Assembly: GCF_008838325.1 (NCBI RefSeq)
Contig: NZ_CP042829.1
Location: 1,984,001-2,048,000, forward strand
Source of the DNA: Tepidiforma bonchosmolovskayae
GTDB lineage: Bacteria; Chloroflexota; Dehalococcoidia; Tepidiformales; Tepidiformaceae
Reading direction: 5' to 3'
Length of the DNA: 64,000 nucleotides
Position 1 is the stretch's first letter, and each line of letters opens with the position of its first letter. The position numbers and the translations under genes are program-made. Shown in pieces: positions 1 through 8,171 of the stretch. The notes under the pieces were generated by a model that was not told the origin of the DNA, did not search any database, and worked only from the letters and a program-made list of their open reading frames with translations.

Positions 1-1
1 C

Positions 2-2059
2 CGCACGCAGGTCTACGACACCCGTTACGAAGGCGTCATTCCCAACCTCCAGCGCCGCTACAAAGAAACGGACTCCGACTACGTCCGCGCCGAGATCGAA
101 AAGTACATGGCGGCAATCCCCTGCCCCGAGTGCAAGGGCCGCCGCCTCCGGCCCGAGGCCCTCTCCGTCCTCGTCGACGGCCAGCCCATCACCGCCGTCA
201 CCGCCATGAGCATCGCCGAGGCCCGCGCCTGGTTCGACCGCCTCGCCGGGCCCGAATCCCCGCTTTCCGCCCGCGACCAGGCGATCGCCGTCCAGGTCCT
301 CAAGGAGATCCGCTCCCGCCTCGAATTCCTCGTCGATGTCGGCCTCGACTACCTCACCCTCGACCGCGTCTCCGGCACGCTCTCCGGCGGCGAATCCCAG
401 CGCATCCGACTCGCCACCCAGATCGGCTCAGCCCTCATGGGCGTCCTCTATATTTGCGACGAGCCCTCCATCGGCCTCCACCCCGTCGATGGCGACCGCC
501 TCATCCGCACCCTCGAACGCCTCCGCGACCTCGGCAACACCGTCCTCGTCGTCGAACACGACGAAGCCATGATGCGCGCCGCCGACTGGATTATCGATAT
601 GGGCCCCGGTGCCGGCATCCACGGCGGCCGCGTTGTCGCCGAAGGCCCCCTCTCCGCCATCCTCGAGCACCCCGAGAGCATCACCGGCGCCTACCTCTCC
701 GGCCGCCGCCAGATCCCCGTGCCCAACCAGCGCCGCCCGGGCAACGGCAAGTCCATCCGTATTGTCGGCGCCCGCGAGAACAACCTCCGCAATATCACCG
801 TCGAAATCCCGCTCGGGAAGTTCGTCGCCGTCACCGGCGTCTCCGGCTCGGGCAAATCCTCGCTCATCACCGACATCCTCGTGCCGCGCGCCCTCCAGGT
901 CCTCCACGGCGCCCGCCAGCGCCCCGGCGCCCACGACACCATCGAAGGGCTCGAACACATCGACAAGGTCGTCGATATCGACCAGTCGCCGATCGGCCGC
1001 ACCCCCCGCTCCAACCCGGCCACCTACACCGGCGCCTTCACGCTCATCCGCGACCTCTTCGCCTCCGTCCCCGAAGCCCGCGCCCGCGGCTACAAAGCGG
1101 GCCGCTTCTCCTTCAACGTCAAGGGCGGCCGCTGCGAAGAGTGCGCCGGCGACGGCTACAAAATCGTCGAGATGCAGTTCCTCCCCGACGTCACCGTCCC
1201 CTGCGAGGCCTGCCATGGCAAGCGCTACAACCGCGAAGCCCTCGAAATCACCTTCCGCGGCAAGAACATCGCCGAAGTGCTCGACATGACCGTCTCCGAG
1301 GCCGTCGAGTTCTTCGAACGGTTCCCCCGGATTAAGCGCATCCTGGATACCCTCGAAGCCACCGGCCTCGGCTACATCAAGATCGGCCAGCCCGCCACCA
1401 CCCTCTCCGGCGGCGAAGCCCAGCGCATCAAGCTCGCCGCCGAGCTCTCCCGCCGCTCCACCGGCCGTACCCTCTACGTCCTCGACGAACCCACCACCGG
1501 CCTCGCCTTCCAGGACGTCGACCACCTGCTGAACGTCCTCCACCGCCTCGTCGATGCCGGCAACACCGTCGTCGTCATCGAACACCATCTCGACGTTATC
1601 AAGTCGGCCGACCACATCATCGACCTCGGCCCCCTCGGCGGCGACCGCGGCGGCCAGGTTGTCGCCGTCGGCACTCCCGAAGAGGTCGCCCTGGTCGAAG
1701 CGAGCTTCACCGGCCGCTACCTCCGTCCCATCCTCGAAGCCGCCGGGACACTCGGCGCTGCAGCCGCCGTCGCGACGGAACCAGCCCCGGCCGCGCGGAC
1801 CCGCCGGCCAGGCCGCCGGGCTGCCGCGCCGGTCCCCGAACCGTCCGCCAACGGTCATGAGGCCGCCAGCGAAGCCGCCGCCTCCGTGGCCGACCGCGCT
1901 GCAGCCGCGGCGGGCCGCATCGATGCCCGCGCCGCCCGCGATGCCGCGGCCGCCGCGCCGCCCGAGCCCCGCCCCGCCGGCAGGCGCCCGTCCGCCCGCC
2001 GCGAAACAGCCAGCGAGCGCGCCCTCCGCGAGCACCGCGAATCCCGTCCCGCTGACTGA
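2..2059 (+). CDS. uvrA: UvrABC excinuclease subunit A, C-terminal part (5' end outside window)
   Basis: DNA-damage recognition ATPase of nucleotide excision repair; it dimerises and loads UvrB on lesions. The frame is open from base 2, so the gene begins before the window and 685 residues are visible. The first ABC signature ([11 protein letters not shown]) lies near 380 and its Walker B follows ([11 protein letters not shown]). The second Walker A ([10 protein letters not shown]) lies near 836, a C-x2-C...C-x2-C zinc finger at about 1135-1215, then a second [11 protein letters not shown] and LDEPTTGL. This domain order is that of UvrA. Odd point: after the family's normal end (about 1740) the frame continues for roughly 100 residues of Ala/Pro/Arg-rich sequence of no recognisable fold. 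The end at a TGA is followed by a short spacer. Identification is firm; the tail's role is unknown. Confidence 0.97.
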   Translation, partial: RTQVYDTRYEGVIPNLQRRYKETDSDYVRAEIEKYMAAIPCPECKGRRLRPEALSVLVDGQPITAVTAMSIAEARAWFDRLAGPESPLSARDQAIAVQVLKEIRSRLEFLVDVGLDYLTLDRVSGTLSGGESQRIRLATQIGSALMGVLYICDEPSIGLHPVDGDRLIRTLERLRDLGNTVLVVEHDEAMMRAADWIIDMGPGAGIHGGRVVAEGPLSAILEHPESITGAYLSGRRQIPVPNQRRPGNGKSIRIVGARENNLRNITVEIPLGKFVAVTGVSGSGKSSLITDILVPRALQVLHGARQRPGAHDTIEGLEHIDKVVDIDQSPIGRTPRSNPATYTGAFTLIRDLFASVPEARARGYKAGRFSFNVKGGRCEECAGDGYKIVEMQFLPDVTVPCEACHGKRYNREALEITFRGKNIAEVLDMTVSEAVEFFERFPRIKRILDTLEATGLGYIKIGQPATTLSGGEAQRIKLAAELSRRSTGRTLYVLDEPTTGLAFQDVDHLLNVLHRLVDAGNTVVVIEHHLDVIKSADHIIDLGPLGGDRGGQVVAVGTPEEVALVEASFTGRYLRPILEAAGTLGAAAAVATEPAPAARTRRPGRRAAAPVPEPSANGHEAASEAAASVADRAAAAAGRIDARAARDAAAAAPPEPRPAGRRPSARRETASERALREHRESRPAD

Positions 2060-2158
2060 GCCCCCGGCTTTGGCCGTCCGCCCCGGCTCGTGCTCACCGG
2101 TAACCACCTGCCTGTCCGAACCCGCGATCCGGTACCCTCACAGCATCCGTCGAACCGG

Positions 2159-2989
2159 ATGAGCGAGATGACGAACAAACGTGTCCTGGGCATCGCCGGA
2201 ACCCTCGCTGGGGTGCTGGCGCTTGGCGTGGTGGGGTTCGCCATCGGCCGCCAGGCGGGTGGCGATGACGGGTCGCCCCCGGCGGCTGCGGCCGGTACGC
2301 CGGCAGCATCGGCAGCCGCGGCCACACCGGCGCCCGGGACAGCGACGGCCATACCTCAGGCCCCTGCCGGCGTCGACCCGTACACCGGCCTCCCCCTGGA
2401 CCCCGACACCAGCAAGCCGCTGTGGTACGTACGCTACCAGGACGCCGACCGCGAGCTGCCCCGTTTCGACGGCGTACTGGCCGGGGTCCGCATCGGGCCC
2501 GACGCCGACCATGGCGTCGACCAGTTGCCCCGCTGCACCAAAACCCGCTGGGGAACGCTCAAGGACGCAGTCGGCACGCCGCTCGACCTCCCGCTCAGCC
2601 TGCCCGTCCAGGGGTTTAAAGGCGGCCATCTCGGGTGGGTGATCGTCTGTGAGGATGATGGCCGGCCCCTTGAGGTGAGCGTTGACTACGCGTTCGACCC
2701 GGACCCGGCCGGGGTGTTCCGGGGAGGCGGTCTCACCGTCACCAAAAGCAGGCTCGAACCGAGGAACGGTCCCCCGGCCGCGTCTCTCTGGGTGCCTGCT
2801 CCGCGTATTCGGGAGATGGAGGTTGCCGGCGGCCCGGCAGCCGTTGCCGTCCCAATTCTCCCCGACCACGGGGTCGGCGAGGCAGCCCTGGTGACCTACC
2901 GTGACGGCATTTTAACGGTCATCCGGGGCAGAGTTTCGCTCGAAAAACTGCTCGCCGTCGGGGAACACATCCTCCGCGGAGGCAGGTGA
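2159..2989 (+). CDS. hypothetical membrane-anchored extracytoplasmic protein
   Basis: I do not recognise the family. The 276-residue product starts MSEMTNKR, then has one hydrophobic segment (about residues 8-28), an Ala/Pro/Thr-rich linker to about residue 63, and a globular part rich in Gly, Pro and acidic residues. This is the layout of a protein anchored by an uncleaved N-terminal helix and facing outside. A later ATG at 2168 is also possible. A TACCCT box at 2133-2138 about 20 bases ahead of the ATG could be its -10 element. A frame extending further upstream to 2090 would add non-hydrophobic sequence that does not look coding. It stands alone between uvrA and the convergent hydrolase gene. 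Confidence 0.7.
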   Translation: MSEMTNKRVLGIAGTLAGVLALGVVGFAIGRQAGGDDGSPPAAAAGTPAASAAAATPAPGTATAIPQAPAGVDPYTGLPLDPDTSKPLWYVRYQDADRELPRFDGVLAGVRIGPDADHGVDQLPRCTKTRWGTLKDAVGTPLDLPLSLPVQGFKGGHLGWVIVCEDDGRPLEVSVDYAFDPDPAGVFRGGGLTVTKSRLEPRNGPPAASLWVPAPRIREMEVAGGPAAVAVPILPDHGVGEAALVTYRDGILTVIRGRVSLEKLLAVGEHILRGGR

Positions 2990-3067
2990 CGCCGGCCAGC
3001 TCTTCCCTCCGGTCCGCCCATCTTGGCCGTGCCGCAACCGGGCTGTCGCCACTCGGCGACCCCCGAA

Positions 3068-3994
3068 CTACCGACGCCGCCCCGCCAGCAGGTCCCCGCA
3101 CCACGCAATGACCGCCGAGTTCAGCGCGTGCGCCGCCTCCCACTGCACAAAATGCCCGCAATCGCGCAGCAGGAACGGCCCCGCGTGCTCCGGGAACACC
3201 CGTGCCGCCATCAGGTCGAAGTCCGGGTAGATTACGTTGTCGCTCGGTCCGAACAGGATCAGCGTCCGCGTCGGGTTCGGCGCCGCCATCGCTGACGGCT
3301 CGCTCCGCGCCGACTCCCGGAACGACGCCTCGTACGCCCCGAAGCTCGCCCGCAGCTTCGCCCCGTCCGCGAACGGCTCCGTCATGAACTCCACCGCCTC
3401 CTGCGTGAACGCCCCCGGGTGCGCCCAGAACCTCGACGTATAGAACGTCGCGATGTACCGCCGCCGCATCTCCGGCGTCGCCAGCTCCGCCACCAGCCCG
3501 TCAGCGTCCGTCCCCTGCCGGATGTAGTAGTCCATCGCCTCCCTCGGCGACCGCGTCCGCAGCCCCGCCATCAGCTCCCGGTCGTACGGCAGCGGCGAAT
3601 TGAACAGCACCATCCGGTCCACGAACCCGGGGTACCGCAGCGAGAGGTCCTGGATCACCGGCCCGCCGAGGTCGCCGCCGACCGCCACCACCCGCTCGTG
3701 CCCCAGCACATCATGCACCAGCGCATACAGGTCCCGCGCGTGCGACGGCACATCGTGGAAACCGTCGGGCCCCACCTCCGAATCACCGAAGCCGCGCAGG
3801 TCCGGCGCAATCACCTCGAAGCCCGCAGCGGCCAGCACCCCGATGTTCCGCCACCAGATCCGCTTCGTCTCCGGCCAGCCGTGCACCAGCAGCAACGGCA
3901 CCCCGCCGACCCCCTCCCGCACGAACGCCTGCCGGAACCCCCGCGGCGCCGCGACCTCCACCCGGAACCGGTCCGCCCGCAGCTCCTCAATCAT
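3068..3994 (-). CDS. alpha/beta-fold hydrolase, epoxide hydrolase / haloalkane dehalogenase type
   Basis: A 308-residue alpha/beta hydrolase. The HGWP motif (oxyanion-hole loop) is near residue 35, and the nucleophile elbow reads GGDLGG, so the nucleophile is Asp as in epoxide hydrolases and dehalogenases rather than Ser. A GPSDNVIYPD strand end and a CGHFVQWE segment supply the late acid and the catalytic His. The substrate cannot be told from sequence. Start choice: ATG at 4000 abuts the GAGGGG ribosome site (4001-4006) with no spacer, whereas ATG at 3994 has six bases, so 3994 is preferred. The gene is divergent from the AcuI-like reductase, with an unusual repeat block between them. Confidence 0.9.
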   Translation of the reverse strand: MIEELRADRFRVEVAAPRGFRQAFVREGVGGVPLLLVHGWPETKRIWWRNIGVLAAAGFEVIAPDLRGFGDSEVGPDGFHDVPSHARDLYALVHDVLGHERVVAVGGDLGGPVIQDLSLRYPGFVDRMVLFNSPLPYDRELMAGLRTRSPREAMDYYIRQGTDADGLVAELATPEMRRRYIATFYTSRFWAHPGAFTQEAVEFMTEPFADGAKLRASFGAYEASFRESARSEPSAMAAPNPTRTLILFGPSDNVIYPDFDLMAARVFPEHAGPFLLRDCGHFVQWEAAHALNSAVIAWCGDLLAGRRR

Positions 3995-4026
3995 CGACAT
4001 CCCCTCGCGAACGGCACATCGCCGCA

Positions 4027-4032
4027 TTCTAC
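4027..4032 (-). promoter_or_regulatory. -10 element (TAGAAT) for the alpha/beta hydrolase gene
   Basis: On the minus strand TAGAAT stands about 30 bases before the hydrolase start codon, in otherwise very GC-rich DNA. The place where a -35 box would lie (about 4050-4055) is inside the heptad repeat run, so no -35 consensus is seen. Confidence 0.45.
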
Positions 4033-4036
4033 CCCG

Positions 4037-4092
4037 CTCCCCGTTCCCTGCTCCCTGCTCCCCGCTCCCTGCTCCCCGCTCCCCGCTCCTCC
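4037..4092. repeat. eight tandem heptads (GCTCCCC/GCTCCCT), G-quadruplex-prone on the minus strand
   Basis: Eight successive 7-bp units start at 4037, 4044, 4051, 4058, 4065, 4072, 4079 and 4086. Each is a variant of GCTCCCC or GCTCCCT (one GTTCCCT, last GCTCCTC). Read on the minus strand this is a regular series of G3-G4 runs separated by three or four bases, the classic pattern for G-quadruplex folding. It lies in the divergent spacer directly upstream of the hydrolase -10 box. Confidence 0.9.
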
Positions 4093-4107
4093 CTCCTCCC
4101 TCAGGGC

Positions 4108-4248
4108 GGCGGAGCGGCGGGCTGGGGCTCCCTCCTCCCTCCTCCTCCGGGACTGGCGGAGCGGCCATGGCGGGGCTCCCTCCTCCCTCCTCCCTCGGGG
4201 CGGCGGAGCGGCCGTGGCGGGGCTCCCTCCTCCCTCCTTGCTTCTCTT
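4108..4248. repeat. three imperfect 47-bp tandem repeats
   Basis: The block GGCGGAGCGG recurs at 4108, 4155 and 4202, exactly 47 bp apart. Each copy is followed by a variable heptamer or octamer and a shared CTCCCTCCTCCCTCC polypyrimidine tract. Copies 2 and 3 differ mainly by CATGGCGG versus CGTGGCGG. Together with the heptads this fills the 297-bp spacer between hydrolase and reductase; I see no gene in it. Confidence 0.9.
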
Positions 4249-4297
4249 CCCCCGGCACCGCACCCTTTCCCCCACACCCTCCCCGAGGAGCCCCCGC

Positions 4298-5287
4298 ATG
4301 ACCTACCGCGCCCTCGTCGTTGATAAGCAGGGCGACGCCTTCTCCGTCGCCGTCCGCGAACTCTCCGAAGCCGACCTCCCGCCCGGCGACGTCACCATCC
4401 GCGTCCACTGGAGCTCCATCAACTACAAGGACGGCCTCGCCCTTTCCCCAACCGGCCGCGTCATCCGCACCTACCCCATGGTCCCCGGCGTCGACCTCGC
4501 GGGCGTCGTCCTTGAATCCTCCGACAGCCGCTTCGCCCCCGGCCAGGAGGTCGTCGTCACCGGCTACGACGTCGGCGTCAGCCACCCCGGCGGCTTCGCC
4601 GAGCTCGCCCGCGTCCCCGGCGACTGGGTCATGCCCCTTCCGCCTGGCCTGACGCAAAAAGAGGCGATGGCCATCGGCACCGCCGGCTTCACCGCCGCCC
4701 TCTCCCTCGAGGCCCTCGAACATAACGGCCTCCGCCCCGAAAACGGCACCGTCATCGTCACCGGCGCCACCGGCGGCGTCGGCTCCACCGCCGTCGCGAT
4801 GCTCGCCCAGGCCGGCTACACCGTCGCCGCCAGCACCGGCAAGGCCTCCGAACACGCCTACCTCCGCGAACTCGGCGCCTCCGAAATCCTCTCCCGCGAA
4901 GAGGTCAGCGCCGAAAGCACCCGCCCGCTTGAATCCGAGCGCTGGGCCGGTGCCGTCGACCCCGTCGGCGGCGCAACCACCGCCTATCTCATCCGCACCA
5001 TGAAGTACGGCGCCAGCATCGCCCTCAGCGGCCTCACCGGCGGCAACACCTTCAACACCACCGTCTACCCCTTCATCCTCCGCAACGTGAACCTCCTCGG
5101 CATCGACTCCGTCTACACCCCGATGGACCGCCGCCGGCGCACCTGGCAGCGCCTCGCCACCGACCTGAAACCCCGCGGCCTGCTCGACTCCATCGCCGTC
5201 GAAACCGACCTCGATGGCGTCCCGGCCGTCTGCGCCGATATCCTCCAGGGCAAAGTCCGCGGCCGGACCCTCGTGCGCCTGGCCTGA
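4298..5287 (+). CDS. AcuI/YhdH-type NADPH-dependent oxidoreductase (acryloyl-CoA reductase family)
   Basis: A 329-residue medium-chain dehydrogenase/reductase of the quinone oxidoreductase branch, lacking the zinc ligands of alcohol dehydrogenases. SSINYKDGLA near residue 43 and PMVPGVDLAG near 65 are typical of the YhdH/AcuI group, which reduces acrylyl-CoA with NADPH. The nucleotide-binding loop is GATGGVGSTA, followed by AASTGK (NADPH-type position). The segment AVDPVGG and the late SGLTGG also fit this group. Length matches the family (about 325-330). A GAGGAG ribosome site at 4285-4290 precedes the ATG by seven bases and fixes the start. Substrate identity is inferred from the family only. 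Confidence 0.9.
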   Translation: MTYRALVVDKQGDAFSVAVRELSEADLPPGDVTIRVHWSSINYKDGLALSPTGRVIRTYPMVPGVDLAGVVLESSDSRFAPGQEVVVTGYDVGVSHPGGFAELARVPGDWVMPLPPGLTQKEAMAIGTAGFTAALSLEALEHNGLRPENGTVIVTGATGGVGSTAVAMLAQAGYTVAASTGKASEHAYLRELGASEILSREEVSAESTRPLESERWAGAVDPVGGATTAYLIRTMKYGASIALSGLTGGNTFNTTVYPFILRNVNLLGIDSVYTPMDRRRRTWQRLATDLKPRGLLDSIAVETDLDGVPAVCADILQGKVRGRTLVRLA

Positions 5288-5339
5288 CCCGCCCCGCCGT
5301 TAACGGCTCGTTTGCGCTCCATCCTCAACGATCACCCGG

Positions 5340-6836
5340 ATGGAGCGCGCGCATCTCCTTCGCCGCCTGGAAGAACTCCAGGAGCTTGCCCTTCGTGCTT
5401 CCGCAGCCGTCCCCCCAGGCCTGGTCGGCGACGCCGCAACCAGCGCCGCCAACCTCCTCGCCTACCGCGCCCTCCGCAGCCGCGATATCGCCGACATCCA
5501 GGTTGCGCTTGCCGACCTCGGCCTCAGCTCGCTCGGCCGCCTCGAGCCGAACGTCCTCGATTCGCTCGAACAGGTCCGCGCCTGGCTGGCCGGCACGGCG
5601 CCCCGCCCCTTCGTTCCCTCCCGCGACCAGGCCCTCCGCCTCCAGGAAGAGCGCACGGTCCGCCTCTTCGGCCGGCCGCGGCCCGGCCGGACAACCCGCA
5701 TCATGGTCACCCTCGACCACACCGTCCCCGACCCGGTGCTCCACAGCATCGAACTCCTTCGCGCCGGCATGGACGTCGCCCGCATCAACGCCGCCCACGG
5801 CCGCCCGGCCGACTGGCAGTCTCTCGCCGATGCCGTCCGCCACGCCGAGCTCGAACTCGAACGCCAGGGCACGCCCCCGCCGCGGCGCTGCCACATCCTC
5901 TTCGACCTCTCCGGCCCCCGCCTGCGCGTCGGGACCTTCCCCGGCGAGCTCCGCCTCGGCGCAGGTGACCGCCTCCGGCTCCTCCGCAACGCCGACCCGC
6001 TCCCTGAGCCGCCCGCCGAGGACATCCCTGCGCTCCCCTGCAGCCACCCCGAGGCCCTTCGCGTCATCGCGCCAGGTCACCCGGTCGCCATCGACGACGG
6101 CAAGTTCGTAGGCACGGTCGTCGCCGTCACCGAAGCCTGGGTCGAAATCCTCCTCGAAACACCGGTCGGCCGGCGCCGCCGCCTCCGTCCCGAAAAGGGG
6201 CTCAACTTCCCCGGCGTTGCCCTCCCGCTGCCCGCCCTCACGGCCGACGACTTCGCCAGCCTCGACGTCGCCGCTGCGTTCGCTGACCTCGTCGGGCTCT
6301 CCTTCGTCCATGCCCCGGCCGATATCGCCCGCCTCGCCGCCGAACTCGACCTCCGCGGCCTCCACGACCACGGCATCATCGCCAAGATCGAGACCCGCGC
6401 CGCCGCCCGCGGCCTCGTCCCGATCCTCCTCGAAGGCCTCCGCCGCCGCTCCTTCGGCGTCATGGTCGCGCGCGGCGACCTCGCCATCGAAGTCGGCTGG
6501 GACGATCTCGCCCTCTACCAGGAAGCCATCCTCTGTCTCACCGAGGCCGCCCACGTCCCCTCCATCTGGGCGACCCAGGTGCTCGAAACCCTTGCACGGC
6601 AGGGCATGCCCGCCCGTCCCGAAATCACCGACGCCGCAGCCGCCACCCGTGCCGATTGCGTCATGCTCAACAAGGGGCCCCACGTCGTCGCTGCCGTCCG
6701 CTTCCTCGACTGCCTCCTCTCCGCCGAACATCGCCACCGCCAGAAAAAGCGCGAACTCTTCCGCGAGTTTATTGCGCTCGAAGAGGGCCCTCGCGACCTC
6801 GAACCGGCCCCCTCCGCAGTCTTCCACGGCTGTTAA
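5340..6836 (+). CDS. divergent pyruvate kinase-like protein with extra N-terminal helical domain
   Basis: The 498-residue product has the pyruvate kinase barrel from about residue 115. It carries RINAAHG (RLNFSHG in true enzymes), FDLSGPRLR (LDTKGPEIR), KGLNFPG, KIET with the catalytic Lys-x-Glu, MVARGDLAIE and an ATQVLETL. It has an added N-terminal region of about 110 residues containing LGLSSLGR, and it lacks the C-terminal allosteric domain. Residues that bind K+ and phosphoenolpyruvate in classical enzymes are changed: the Ser of NFSHG is Ala, and the Thr-Lys of DTKGP is Leu-Ser. I recall similar 'pyruvate kinase-like' proteins with the LGLSSLGR extension in actinobacteria and cyanobacteria. 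Whether it makes pyruvate is uncertain. No pathway genes lie beside it. Confidence 0.85.
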   Translation: MERAHLLRRLEELQELALRASAAVPPGLVGDAATSAANLLAYRALRSRDIADIQVALADLGLSSLGRLEPNVLDSLEQVRAWLAGTAPRPFVPSRDQALRLQEERTVRLFGRPRPGRTTRIMVTLDHTVPDPVLHSIELLRAGMDVARINAAHGRPADWQSLADAVRHAELELERQGTPPPRRCHILFDLSGPRLRVGTFPGELRLGAGDRLRLLRNADPLPEPPAEDIPALPCSHPEALRVIAPGHPVAIDDGKFVGTVVAVTEAWVEILLETPVGRRRRLRPEKGLNFPGVALPLPALTADDFASLDVAAAFADLVGLSFVHAPADIARLAAELDLRGLHDHGIIAKIETRAAARGLVPILLEGLRRRSFGVMVARGDLAIEVGWDDLALYQEAILCLTEAAHVPSIWATQVLETLARQGMPARPEITDAAAATRADCVMLNKGPHVVAAVRFLDCLLSAEHRHRQKKRELFREFIALEEGPRDLEPAPSAVFHGC

Positions 6837-6859
6837 CCCGCCCGCTCGACGATTGCACT

Positions 6860-6961
6860 ATGAAACTTATCCTCGCTGCGCTTGCCGCATCCGCTGTCGC
6901 CTGGCTCGCCGCCCTCCTCAGCGACGCCGCAGAGCTGCTCGCGCCTGCCCCCGGCGACTAG
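6860..6961 (+). CDS. possible 33-residue hydrophobic microprotein
   Basis: ATG at 6860 opens a 33-codon frame encoding MKLILAALAASAVAW and onward: a positively charged start, one membrane-length Leu/Ala helix, and an acidic end. It sits in the gap between the pyruvate-kinase-like gene and the convergent glycosyltransferase. No convincing ribosome site precedes it (GATTGCACT). It may be a chance frame in GC-rich DNA. Confidence 0.3.
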   Translation: MKLILAALAASAVAWLAALLSDAAELLAPAPGD

Positions 6962-7031
6962 CCCGGCCCCCTGTACCGGCGGAGTTCGACGAGCACAGCT
7001 CGCCCCGCCTTCGGCGAGGCATCCTCACGGC

Positions 7032-8171
7032 CTACTTCGCGAATGGAGGCGGCACGTCCACCTGGCCCGGAGCGTCCCCGGGCGAAAGCAGCTCCACCAG
7101 GCGCAGCACCAGCGCCTCCCACGAATACCGCCGCGCATGGGCTGCTGCGGCCAGCCCCATCGAGCGCCGCATCCCCCCGTCCTCCACCAGCCGCCGCACC
7201 GCCGCCGCCAGCGCCCCCGGCCGCCCGGGCGCCACGTGCAGGCCGCAGACCCCGGGCGGCACCAGCTCCGCTGTCGCTGAGCCGGTCACGACCACCGGCG
7301 GCAGCCCGCATGCCATCGCCTGCAGCACCACCTGCCCGAACGTGTCCGTCCAGCTCGGGAACACGAACACATCCGCTGAAGCAAACGCCTCCGCCAGCTC
7401 CACCCCCCGGAGATAGCCCGTGAACACCACCGGCCGCCCGGCGAACAGCTCCTCCAGCCGGGCCCGTTCCGGCCCGTCGCCGACCAGCGCCAGCCGTACC
7501 TCGGGCAGCGTTTCCACGACCTCTGCCAGCGTCTCGAGCCGCTTCTCCTTCGCCAGCCGCCCCACGTACAGCACCAGCGGCCGTCCCGGCTCGCCGCCCG
7601 TCAGCCGGGCCCGCATCGCCGCGCTTCGGCGGCCCGGGTTGAACAGCTCCGTATCGACGCCCCGTCCCCAGACCTCCAGCCGCGGAAACCCCATCGTCCG
7701 CAGCTCCTCCTCCACGAAGCGCGTCGGGCAGAGCGTCCGCTCCGCACGCTCCGCCATCCGCCGGAGCAGCCACGTGGCCGCTCCCACGAACCGGTGCATC
7801 CCGTACGTCTGCAGGTAGCGCGGGATATCCGTCGTGTAAATGTTCAGCAGCGGCGTCTCCCCCCGCAGTGCCAGCGCAGCCGTCGCCCCGATTGGCCCTG
7901 GCGTGAACACGATCGCCCCATCCCAGCGCGCCCGCGCAATCCGCGCGACCCGGTCGAGCGCCAGCCCAAGCCGCAGCTCCGGGTAAAGCGGCGCCGGCAC
8001 CGAACCGATCCGCGCTACCCGGGCGCCCTCCACCATCCCCGGACCCGGCGCCGGGGCGACCACCCGCGGCGTGTGCCCGAGCTGGCGGAGCACCCGGGCG
8101 ACCGTCGCCGCCGTGTCCGAAACACCGTCAATCTTGGGCGGAAACGAGTCCGTCGCCAGCAGGACCCTCAC
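7032..8171 (-). CDS. GT4 glycosyltransferase, MgtA/SQD2-like
   Basis: A 379-residue GT-B fold glycosyltransferase of family GT4. The N-terminal strand with DSFPPKIDGVSD is the acceptor-side Gly-rich loop. The middle carries YTTDIPRYLQTYG and VWGRGVDTELFNP, a pairing I associate with SQD2/MgtA-type enzymes that glycosylate diacylglycerol or glucuronosyl-diacylglycerol. The donor side has VGRLAKEKRLE, GDGPERARL and the E-x7-E region FPSWTDTFGQVVLQAMACG. The start is a GTG at 8171 that overlaps the UDP-glucose dehydrogenase stop by four bases (GTGA), so the two genes are translationally coupled. A longer upstream frame would lie wholly inside the neighbour. Role in glucuronolipid synthesis is inferred from context. 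Confidence 0.88.
   Translation of the reverse strand: MRVLLATDSFPPKIDGVSDTAATVARVLRQLGHTPRVVAPAPGPGMVEGARVARIGSVPAPLYPELRLGLALDRVARIARARWDGAIVFTPGPIGATAALALRGETPLLNIYTTDIPRYLQTYGMHRFVGAATWLLRRMAERAERTLCPTRFVEEELRTMGFPRLEVWGRGVDTELFNPGRRSAAMRARLTGGEPGRPLVLYVGRLAKEKRLETLAEVVETLPEVRLALVGDGPERARLEELFAGRPVVFTGYLRGVELAEAFASADVFVFPSWTDTFGQVVLQAMACGLPPVVVTGSATAELVPPGVCGLHVAPGRPGALAAAVRRLVEDGGMRRSMGLAAAAHARRYSWEALVLRLVELLSPGDAPGQVDVPPPFAK

Noticed and set aside
428-2107. Long minus-strand frame opposite uvrA
   Set aside because: Same reason: Gly/Asp/Ala-rich antisense of a well-identified gene.
4037-4248. Possible CRISPR array
   Set aside because: Units are 7 and 47 bp tandem repeats with no unique spacers of constant length and no cas genes.
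3419-4297. Open frame upstream of the AcuI-like reductase extending its N-terminus
   Set aside because: It runs antisense through the alpha/beta hydrolase and the tandem repeats; family start and ribosome site place the real start at 4298.
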